From contig JAPPFP010000018.1 in the NCBI GenBank assembly GCA_028877275.1, positions 1 to 36,718 of the forward strand: 36,718 nucleotides of DNA. The letters are read 5' to 3'. The notes under the pieces were generated by a model that was given only the letters and a program-made list of their open reading frames with translations, was not told the origin of the DNA and made no database searches. The translations under genes and the position numbers were made by a program. This stretch comes from Acidobacteriota bacterium (GTDB taxonomy: Bacteria; Acidobacteriota; Thermoanaerobaculia; Multivoradales; Multivoraceae). Shown here one piece after another: positions 16,748 to 23,159 of this stretch (positions are counted from its first letter, which is position 1; each line of letters starts with the position of its first letter).

Positions 16748-17830
16748 CTAGGGCTTCGTGAGTGCGTCGCCCTGGCGACTGAGTTCCAGCATTCCCACCG
16801 GCTCCGCCAGCCGAGGCAGTCCGTCCGACGCGTCCGCCTCCGCCCGGACTTCCGTCTCGCTGACGCTTGATCTCGTCTGGGTGCTGGGAACCTGCCACTT
16901 CGCGGGCATCAGAACGCGGCGGCGGGCGCCAATGATCGCCGCGGCCGGCACGGAGGGTTTCTGGCGGGTCGGCGAGGTACCCTCCCAGAAGCTCACGACG
17001 GCCCCCGGCCGGCGCTCGATCACGAACCGGACGATGCCCCGGGGCAGCGGAACGCCGGCGCCTTCGACCGCGTTCGCGAGCTGCCGCCAGGCCTCCATGT
17101 CGCCCTGGACCGCCGTCGCGCAGAACCCGTTGAACGGCTGGTCCCGCAGGGACGTTCCCGATCGCGCCTCCGCCTGCCGAACCGTCTCCAGGTAGGCGAA
17201 CGGGTTGGGCGGCGAGCCGCTCCGCGTCCACTCCTTCTTGTCGCGCGGCGGTTGCCAGTCGCGCCAGCGGCGCGGTTGCCGCGTCCGGTGCTCCAGGCCG
17301 AGGGCGTGGGCCAGGACCGGTTCGACCATCGGATTGCAGATGGCGTTGCCGTTCACCCGCATCCCGGTGGACGGCATCGCGATGCCGCGCCCCGTCCGCA
17401 GGTGGCGGAGCGGCGTGACATCCCCGGCCCAGCGAAACGTCTCCCGCTTGCGGGGCGGGCCGACCACCGTCGCCTGGAGCGCCAGAAACCCGGTCCAGCG
17501 GTGCAGGAAGGCCCACGCCTCGCGGCCGCCGCCGAGCAGCGCGCCCAGGACGGCGGCGACGTAGACGCGGCCGGTGTAGAGCGGCGAGTTGAACTCGTTC
17601 CCGCCGCCGTGCGCCCAGTAGTGATCGAGCGCCTCCCGCAGCCCCGGCCAGTCGCCGCGGGCGGCGCGCAGGCAGGGCCCGTAGTTCCAGGAGCAGTCGA
17701 CGCCGGGCTCTGGCAGCGCGTAGTCCGCCCCGGTGCACTGGCGCGACCAGTAGCCGGCCGCCTCCGCGTCTCCGGCGGCCCGGAAGAACATCCCCAGGTC
17801 GCCCGTCGCCCGCGCTTCCAGACCGGCCAT
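16748..17830 (-). CDS. Unrecognised protein, 360 residues
   Basis: I do not recognise this gene. It has no signal peptide or membrane segment. The first ~130 residues look alpha-helical (AAGDAEAAGYWSRQC; WPGLREALDHYWAHGGG; YVAAVLGALLGGGREAW), like repeats of a hairpin-helix protein. GMRVNGNAICNPMVEPVLAH and NGFCATAVQGDMEAWRQLAN carry Cys residues, followed by a short beta-rich end (IVRFVIERRPGAVVSFWEG). The ATG at 17830 has only a weak GGAA-type ribosome binding site. It follows the intrinsic terminator of the upstream secreted-protein gene, so it needs its own promoter, unless readthrough occurs. It is convergent with the gene ending at 16699 (48-bp gap). Confidence 0.55.
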   Translation of the reverse strand: MAGLEARATGDLGMFFRAAGDAEAAGYWSRQCTGADYALPEPGVDCSWNYGPCLRAARGDWPGLREALDHYWAHGGGNEFNSPLYTGRVYVAAVLGALLGGGREAWAFLHRWTGFLALQATVVGPPRKRETFRWAGDVTPLRHLRTGRGIAMPSTGMRVNGNAICNPMVEPVLAHALGLEHRTRQPRRWRDWQPPRDKKEWTRSGSPPNPFAYLETVRQAEARSGTSLRDQPFNGFCATAVQGDMEAWRQLANAVEGAGVPLPRGIVRFVIERRPGAVVSFWEGTSPTRQKPSVPAAAIIGARRRVLMPAKWQVPSTQTRSSVSETEVRAEADASDGLPRLAEPVGMLELSRQGDALTKP

Positions 17831-17851
17831 AGAACGTTCCGTTACCCACGC

Positions 17852-17890
17852 AAAAGAAAAGGGGCGGCAGGCTGTGAAGCCTACCGCCCC
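17852..17890 (-). terminator. Intrinsic terminator of the secreted-protein gene
   Basis: On the minus strand, GGGGCGGTAGGCT pairs with AGCCTGCCGCCCC (13-bp stem, one G-U pair, 4-nt loop at 17874-17877). It is followed directly by TTTTCTTTTG, the complement of CAAAAGAAAA at 17851-17860. It lies about 60 bp after the stop at 17949. This is a textbook stem plus U tract. Confidence 0.9.
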
Positions 17891-17948
17891 GACTAAGGTT
17901 GGCAGCGACGAAGAGCGGGTTATGCGCTCCTCATCACTCTGCTTTTCC

Positions 17949-19700
17949 TTACTGGACGCCCGGAACCAGGTCCAGACCGCCGTTCAGGCTGGCGTGATGG
18001 GCCTGATTCGCCGATGACGACGGGCACATCACGTTCAGCGTGGTGGCCGCCGTGTACCGGACACCGCCGATCCACGCCAAGTGCGCCGCCTTGGGAACGA
18101 TCTGCGGGTTGTTCGCCCGGGCATTGCCCCGCTGGACGCCGATGAAGAGGCGCGCCACATCGCTGCGACCGCTCCGGCAGTGCGTCGAGGCCGCTGGACC
18201 GATGATGATTCCACCGGTCGAGACGACGGTCCTGTCAGGGGTCGTCGTCTCCTCGTCCTCGTACTCCTCCATCTCACAAACGACTTCAGGAATGTCCCGA
18301 AGCACGTTGTCGTCCAAGGTGGTTGCATCGGCGGGATCATCGTCGCCATCGACATCATGGTCGACCTGAACGATGTTGATCCTGTCGTTTCCGGCTGCGT
18401 GCCACGCCCGCACCCAAGCTTCCTGGTTCACGAGAGTGGAAGTGGTGAGATCAGTGGTACCGGAGGCGACATTGATGTCGCCCTCGGCAAGCACCAGGAC
18501 TTCACCACCGGCAGCGCCGGCGAAGGCGATCACATCATTCCTGCTGGGATCGTCCTCGTACTCGTCCAGCCGCTGCATGCACTGCGCGACGCCGTCGGCA
18601 CCCATGTAGTAGCCCGCCTCGAGGCGACGCGTGGCGGCGTCGTCTTCGATCGCGGGCGGGTCGGCCTCATTCATGCGCGGACCCACCGGTCGCATCTTCG
18701 TCACCGTGTTCGTGACCTCATCACCGGGCTCCGTGACCATCCGCGTCGGGTCGACCCGGATGTCGGCGTGGCTGATGTTCAGGTTGTGGCCTTCACCTTC
18801 GATGAGCGCCACGACGAAGTTCGCAACGAAGGGCTCCGCGGGAGCGTGACCCCTCGGCGTTGAGATGTCATGACCCAGGATGGTCGAGCCACTCGTCGCG
18901 GTGTCCGTCGTGATGAAGCCCTGACCATCGGCGCCCCAGAGCGCGAAGCCGATCCTGACCTCGTTGTCGGCCGCGTTCGAAACGCGGCGGTGAACGCTGC
19001 CGCTCACCCGCTGGACCCTGCCCAGACTGTCGGTGGTGTCCGCAGTCAGGACGATCTTGGTCGAGCCGTCGCCCATCATGCAGTCACTGTCCTGCTGGTA
19101 GTAGCGACGGTCATCCGCCCAGTAGAAGGGGCCGCACATGTCCGCAGGATCCATCATCGGCTCCGGCAGAATGTGATGCAGGATGCCGATGCGACCCGTG
19201 CTGGCCTGCTTGACGATGCTCGTCATGCCGCCCGTCGGGGTGTCGAGCGTGATGTCGGTCCCACCAGGGTTGGCCGGAGCCGTCGTGGCGTTGCCGAGCG
19301 CGTCCTTGGCGACCAGAGAGGCCACCGCGGAGTTCATGCTGTCGTTGATCCAGTACCAGCCACCGTCCATCAGACCGTGGACCTCGACCGAACCGCCGTC
19401 GGCACAGGCGAGACCGTTGTCCATGGTCAGAGCCACAGCAACGGTGCCGCCAGCGCTCGGCGACGCCGAACCCGTGGTCGTCACGATGCCGCAGTCGATG
19501 ACGAAGTTGACCTTGTCGAAGCCACCGGCGATATCGCCGATGAAGCCGCCTTCACCTCTGAAGTACGGCGCGACATGGCATTCGTCGTCCGGGCAGACGA
19601 TCGTGGTCTTCGCAGGATCGGCAACGCCGAGCTGACCGAAGACCGTGAAAGGGATCGCGCTGAGTACCAGCGCGATCATGATGTGCTTGCTCAGCTTCAT
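17949..19700 (-). CDS. Secreted protein of unknown function, likely well expressed
   Basis: A 583-residue product with signal peptide MKLSKHIMIALVLSAIPFTVFGQ. Mature residues are acidic with many Thr, Gly and Asp and several Cys (VCPDDECHVAPYFRG; CMMGDGSTKIVL; QCMQRLDEYEDDP; VVCEMEEYEDEETTTP; HCRSGRSDVARLFIGVQ). It is predicted to be all-beta and has no recognised domain. I chose the ATG at 19700 because AAGGAGAG lies about 10 nt upstream and the signal peptide starts there. A good sigma-70 promoter, a long leader and a strong terminator indicate a monocistronic, strongly transcribed gene. A surface-layer or other abundant envelope protein is possible, but this is inference from expression signals and composition only. 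Confidence 0.7.
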   Translation of the reverse strand: MKLSKHIMIALVLSAIPFTVFGQLGVADPAKTTIVCPDDECHVAPYFRGEGGFIGDIAGGFDKVNFVIDCGIVTTTGSASPSAGGTVAVALTMDNGLACADGGSVEVHGLMDGGWYWINDSMNSAVASLVAKDALGNATTAPANPGGTDITLDTPTGGMTSIVKQASTGRIGILHHILPEPMMDPADMCGPFYWADDRRYYQQDSDCMMGDGSTKIVLTADTTDSLGRVQRVSGSVHRRVSNAADNEVRIGFALWGADGQGFITTDTATSGSTILGHDISTPRGHAPAEPFVANFVVALIEGEGHNLNISHADIRVDPTRMVTEPGDEVTNTVTKMRPVGPRMNEADPPAIEDDAATRRLEAGYYMGADGVAQCMQRLDEYEDDPSRNDVIAFAGAAGGEVLVLAEGDINVASGTTDLTTSTLVNQEAWVRAWHAAGNDRINIVQVDHDVDGDDDPADATTLDDNVLRDIPEVVCEMEEYEDEETTTPDRTVVSTGGIIIGPAASTHCRSGRSDVARLFIGVQRGNARANNPQIVPKAAHLAWIGGVRYTAATTLNVMCPSSSANQAHHASLNGGLDLVPGVQ

Positions 19701-20026
19701 CAGTTTGTTTCTCTCCTTGAGCGGCTTTCGCCGCCGTTCGTTTCGGCCCGGCTGTCCATGCCGGACCAAGGTGTTCGATCCGAAGATCAGGCCGTGGCGG
19801 TGCGGACTACCCGCGTTGCCACAGCCGCTGACGTTTCTCTCTGGATGGCCGCTTCCGACTCAACGGAGCCGCTGGCCATCCCCCAAGCTGATGCTGCGCA
19901 TCACCTCCCGCTAAAAGACTTCAAGGCCGTCTGTCCAAAGACGTGAGGGAACCTTAGCGGAAACAGCCGTGCAGATCCAGTGTGGTCTGGGCGAACGGTC
20001 TGTTCCTGTGGAGGGTTCCTCTACGG
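19701..20026 (-). other. Long 5' leader of the secreted-protein gene
   Basis: About 325 nt separate the inferred transcription start (near 20,026) from the ATG. The leader contains a GCGGC-GAAA-GCCGC hairpin (GNRA-type loop, 19721-19734) just upstream of the Shine-Dalgarno, and several other short stems. I did not recognise a known riboswitch consensus. Long structured leaders are common for abundant envelope proteins and can stabilise mRNA or control translation. Confidence 0.5.
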
Positions 20027-20032
20027 CTGCAC

Positions 20033-20061
20033 ACTATAGGGGGTTAGAGGGGATTCGTCAA
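20033..20061 (-). promoter_or_regulatory. Sigma-70-type promoter of the secreted-protein gene
   Basis: On the minus strand TTGACG (20056-20061) and TATAGT (20033-20038) are separated by exactly 17 bp. This is the best promoter match I found in the window. It points to the gene starting at 19700. Confidence 0.8.
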
Positions 20062-20111
20062 GGGGGTTGTGTGTGGGAGTAAGTTGTTGAGTGGTAGGGA
20101 GTTACGGAAGG

Positions 20112-20182
20112 AGCCGGCCTCCGGCCGGCGCGTCCTGTTAGCCGCCTTTGGCGGCAGCGGGTCAGAAGACCCGCGCACCCAG
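20112..20182. repeat. REP-like half element, copy 2
   Basis: GCCGGCC-TCC-GGCCGGC, GCCGCC-TTT-GGCGGC, then CGGGTC-AGAA-GACCCG and GCGCACCCAG. This is the single-arm (~75 bp) form. It overlaps the 3' end of the DUF2235 gene: read on the minus strand it encodes LGARVF and then the TGA stop. Confidence 0.85.
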
Positions 20183-21409
20183 TGGGGGGTTGGCCCAGTC
20201 GAGGGAGGTCGGGCCTTCCTCGCCGGGGGCCGGGAGCGCCGGCTGGACGCGCTCCTCCTCCAGGGCGGGCAGGAGGGTGCGGCCGGCGACGCCTCTACGG
20301 TAGGCATCGGACTCCGGGTTCTCCAGGCGGCGGATCGTGGAGTAGTGGACCCCCTCGCCGGTCACGGTGGGCCGGCCGCCCTCGTCCACTTCGCCGATCG
20401 GCCGGTCGTGGCGGCCCCAGACCCGGTAGACGGGAGACATCTTCCCCTGGGGGCCGAACGGGTCCGGAGCGAGGTTGCGTGCGACCGCCCAGGGCTCGAA
20501 GGCGAGGCCGGCGAGGTAGGCCTTCGACCACATCCAGAGCAGGGCGCCGTCCGAGAGGTGCGCGTGCCGCCGCCCGCCTCCGACGTCGCCGTGCACTCCC
20601 GGGAACCAGAGTTGCTCCACCTCCTGGCCCCGGGCCGGCGGGCTCTGCCACAGGGTGGGCGCGAAGGGGCGGCGGCCCTCGTCCACGGACACCGCGTGGT
20701 AGGCGTGACGGATGTGGCGGTCGAGCCGCACGTCGTGGAAGCGGTGGCGCCGGGCGCCGACCCAGTTCAGCCAGGTGACCGGCACGCCGAGGGCGCCGAC
20801 GGTGTCCCAGACGCCGACGAAGTGGACGAGGCTCGAGGGGCGGAGAATGTCGGCGCCGCGAATCTCGGGGGCGGCCGGCGCCCGGCAGTAGACGTCGCGG
20901 TGGTTGGCGGCGCTTTGCTCGCGCTCCCTCCCTGCCGGTATGCGGTAGATCGCCATGGCCTGCCTCGCCGCCTCCGCCGGCGGGCACTCGGCGAGACCGC
21001 AACGGCCCCAGTCCGGCACGCCGCAGAGGCCGATCAGCCCCGCCAGGCTGCGCGCGGTGTAGGCGCCGCGGCTGTAGCCGAACAGGAAGAGCCGGTCGCC
21101 CTCCACGTATCTGGCGGTCAGCCACTGGTAGGCGAGCTCCACGTTCCGGGCCAGGCCGAGCCCGAGCACGCCTCCCCGGAAGCGGTCGAAGCGCCCGGTG
21201 CCGACGCCGCGGTCGTAGTAGGTGAGCTGCTTCGTTCCGGCCGACGTCGCCGGGCGGATGGCGTGCCAGGTCTTGACGACGTTCGTCGGCGACGACGCGT
21301 CGTCGCTGTTCCAGGTGCCGTCGAAGCAGAGAACGATGTTTCGGGGAACGCGCAAAGGCCGCGAGGGGCGGGGCGCGCAGAGGCTAAGCGCGGGGAAGCC
21401 GCGTTGCAA
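20162..21409 (-). CDS. DUF2235 alpha/beta-hydrolase (Tle1-like phospholipase fold)
   Basis: About 415 residues. RNIVLCFDGTWN is the conserved opening of DUF2235 proteins. LFGYSRGAYTAR gives the nucleophile elbow G-x-S-x-G with Ser113. FVGVWDTVGALG supplies the probable acid Asp, and WFPGVHGDVGGG the catalytic His. Some family members are type VI secretion lipase effectors (Tle1), but no secretion genes or immunity gene lie beside this one, so that role is not implied. Start is uncertain: no ATG precedes the fold. A TTG at 21409 is used here and a TTG near 21355 is an alternative. The last six codons and the stop come from a REP-like repeat, so the original C-terminus may have been replaced. 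It diverges from the Uma2-type gene with a 53-bp gap. Confidence 0.82.
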   Translation of the reverse strand: MQRGFPALSLCAPRPSRPLRVPRNIVLCFDGTWNSDDASSPTNVVKTWHAIRPATSAGTKQLTYYDRGVGTGRFDRFRGGVLGLGLARNVELAYQWLTARYVEGDRLFLFGYSRGAYTARSLAGLIGLCGVPDWGRCGLAECPPAEAARQAMAIYRIPAGREREQSAANHRDVYCRAPAAPEIRGADILRPSSLVHFVGVWDTVGALGVPVTWLNWVGARRHRFHDVRLDRHIRHAYHAVSVDEGRRPFAPTLWQSPPARGQEVEQLWFPGVHGDVGGGRRHAHLSDGALLWMWSKAYLAGLAFEPWAVARNLAPDPFGPQGKMSPVYRVWGRHDRPIGEVDEGGRPTVTGEGVHYSTIRRLENPESDAYRRGVAGRTLLPALEEERVQPALPAPGEEGPTSLDWANPPLGARVF

Positions 21410-21462
21410 ATGCCAAGTTCGTTTGACGTTCCGGGGTGGCGCCCCTCGGTTAGGCTCCGTCC

Positions 21463-22464
21463 ATGGCCGACCCGGCGACCAGACGTTCTTCCCGGCCCCG
21501 CGAGCCGTTGCGGGAACTCGACCCCGCGGACTTTCCCGGCTGTGAGACGGTCGAGATGAGCGCGGCGGAGTTGGGCGATTACGAAGGCCGCGTCGAGTAC
21601 TGGGAAGCGCGCACCGGCACGGCGATGATCGTCGCCGAAGTGACGGCGTACCACGAGATTCCGGCGAACAGGATCACAGGGCTGGTGGAGATGATCTCCC
21701 AGGCCCGGGGCTCGGAGACGCTGGCGCTCGGCTCGGTGGCTCTCGTGCAGTACGACGAGCACGGGAACTTCGAGATCCTGATGGAGGCGGACGCGACCTT
21801 CTACCTGGACCGCCCCTGGCCGAAGGAGAAGAGGATCGACATCGACGCCGGGCCGTTGCCGGACGTCGTGCTGGAGGTGGACCACACGACGGACGTGAGG
21901 CGGCGCAAGCTCGAAGTCTACGAGTCGTGGGGTTTCCCGGAAGTGTGGGTGGAGAGGCCGTCGCCCAAGTGGCTTGCGCCGCGCGAAACGGGGCGTCCGC
22001 GGCTCGTGATCTACCTGCTTGAGGGCGGGAGCTACGTCGAGTCGACGAGCAGTCGCGCGTTTCCGGGATGGACGGCGGAGGAGATCCACCGGGCGCTGAA
22101 CGAGGAAGTTCGTTCGGAGGCGACCGTGGCGGCGCTCCGGCGTGTGGGGCGGCGGATGGGCCGCTCGTCCGGAACCGGCCCGGACGACGACCTGTTCCTC
22201 GCCGCCGAACGGGCGGAGAGCCGCGCGCAAGGGCGGGAAGAAGGCCGTGCGCAAGGGCGGGAAGAGGGCCGTCTGGCTGTGACGAGGTGTCTTGTCCGGC
22301 AGACGCTCGAAGCGCGCGGCATCCCGATCACCGCCGGCATCGATGCCTCGCTCGCCGGCCTCGAGACGGCCGACGCGGCGCGCCTTATGAGGGCGGCGGC
22401 GGAGTGCCTGGACGAGCACGACTTCCTGCGCCGCGTCGCCGGCAAGACCGACGCCTCAGCGTGA
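21463..22464 (+). CDS. Uma2-family PD-(D/E)XK nuclease-fold protein
   Basis: A 333-residue product. PDVVLEVDHTTDVRRRKLEV then YESWGFPEVWVERP matches the Uma2/DUF820 core, with Asp134, Glu138 and Lys149 as probable active-site residues. The protein is longer than usual Uma2 (about 190). Residues 210-333 are helical and charged, with a perfect octapeptide duplication RAQGREEG-RAQGREEG. This sort of C-terminus is seen in transposase-like PD-(D/E)XK proteins. Uma2 proteins are widespread, often multicopy, and biologically poorly understood. No partner gene is evident. The ATG at 21463 has no strong ribosome binding site. It overlaps the convergent small membrane protein gene by 9 bp. Confidence 0.8.
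   Translation: MADPATRRSSRPREPLRELDPADFPGCETVEMSAAELGDYEGRVEYWEARTGTAMIVAEVTAYHEIPANRITGLVEMISQARGSETLALGSVALVQYDEHGNFEILMEADATFYLDRPWPKEKRIDIDAGPLPDVVLEVDHTTDVRRRKLEVYESWGFPEVWVERPSPKWLAPRETGRPRLVIYLLEGGSYVESTSSRAFPGWTAEEIHRALNEEVRSEATVAALRRVGRRMGRSSGTGPDDDLFLAAERAESRAQGREEGRAQGREEGRLAVTRCLVRQTLEARGIPITAGIDASLAGLETADAARLMRAAAECLDEHDFLRRVAGKTDASA
22222..22269 (+). repeat. In-gene tandem repeat, 2 x 24 bp
   Basis: Two 24-bp units encode RAQGREEG twice and differ at two third positions (CGC/CGT and GAA/GAG). Such units change in copy number by slippage. Confidence 0.8.
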
Positions 22465-22686
22465 TCGTGGGTTCTCCGCGGCAAGTCTGTCGCGGGCAGC
22501 GACGCTCTCTCGATACTTGCGCCACACCTTGACTTCCGTGCGGAACAAGTAGGTCAAGAGAGCGACGGAGAAGACGAGCACGCCTACTGCGAAGGCACCA
22601 CCCAACATCGCAGAGCCGACGACCAGGATGGCGATGGCTGTCACGACGGCCATGGCCAGGAGAAACGCGTAGAGAGTGTCTTTCAT
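22456..22686 (-). CDS. Small two-helix membrane protein
   Basis: 76 residues. MKDTLYAFLLAMAVVTAIAI and LGGAFAVGVLVFSVALLTYL are two transmembrane segments, followed by a basic cytoplasmic tail (RTEVKVWRKYRESVAARDRL). The ATG at 22686 has GGAG about 10 nt upstream. It is unrecognised beyond this and convergent with the Uma2-type gene. Confidence 0.6.
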   Translation of the reverse strand: MKDTLYAFLLAMAVVTAIAILVVGSAMLGGAFAVGVLVFSVALLTYLFRTEVKVWRKYRESVAARDRLAAENPRSR

Positions 22687-22823
22687 GCCAAGGACTCCGC
22701 GTTGTCGGGGCGGTCCGGATCCTATCCGGCCCCTCGAGGACCGTCGCCTCCAATGTTCCGGGACCGGCGCTCGCCGGGCGGATAGGCTCGGCGCCTCAAC
22801 TCGAAGGCCCAAGGAGACAGCCC

Positions 22824-23159
22824 ATGACCGATACCGCCGCCGCCATCGCCGACATCTTCACCCGGATGCCCGGCCGCCTGGACCCGCAGGCCGCGGCCGG
22901 CCTCGACGCCGTGATCCAGTTCAACCTTTCGGGCGACGGCGGCGGCGTCTGGCACTGCGCGATCAAGGACGGCGCCTGCACCGTCGGCGAGGGCGCCCAC
23001 GACGCGCCGACGATGACGCTGTCGATGGCGGCCGCCGACTACGTCGCGCTGACGTCGGGCGAACTGGACGGCACCGTCGCGTTCATGAGCGGGAAGCTGC
23101 GGATCGACGGGGACATGGGGCTGGCGATGCGGATGGGGAGTCTGTTTCGGGTGGGGTGA
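22824..23159 (+). CDS. SCP2 sterol-binding domain protein
   Basis: 111 residues covering one complete SCP2 fold. IADIFTRMPGRLDPQAA is the first helix. VIQFNLSGDGGGVWHCAI and KDGACTVGEG are beta strands. APTMTLSMAAADYVALTSGE and GKLRIDGDMGLAMRMG are the canonical SCP2 motifs (ADxTxxxxxxDFxxLxxG; G(K/R)(L/I)KIxGDxxLAxKL). Such proteins bind lipids or hydrophobic ligands in the cytoplasm; the ligand cannot be predicted. AAGGAGA lies 8 nt upstream of the ATG. Its 3' end overlaps the convergent peptidase gene by 77 bp. Confidence 0.9.
   Translation: MTDTAAAIADIFTRMPGRLDPQAAAGLDAVIQFNLSGDGGGVWHCAIKDGACTVGEGAHDAPTMTLSMAAADYVALTSGELDGTVAFMSGKLRIDGDMGLAMRMGSLFRVG

Noticed and set aside
19701..20026. 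Known riboswitch (cyclic di-GMP or cobalamin type) in the long leader
   Set aside because: I looked for the conserved cores and did not find them. Only generic hairpins are visible.
20162..21409. Type VI secretion effector-immunity locus
   Set aside because: DUF2235 alone is not enough. No VgrG, PAAR, Hcp or immunity-like gene is nearby.
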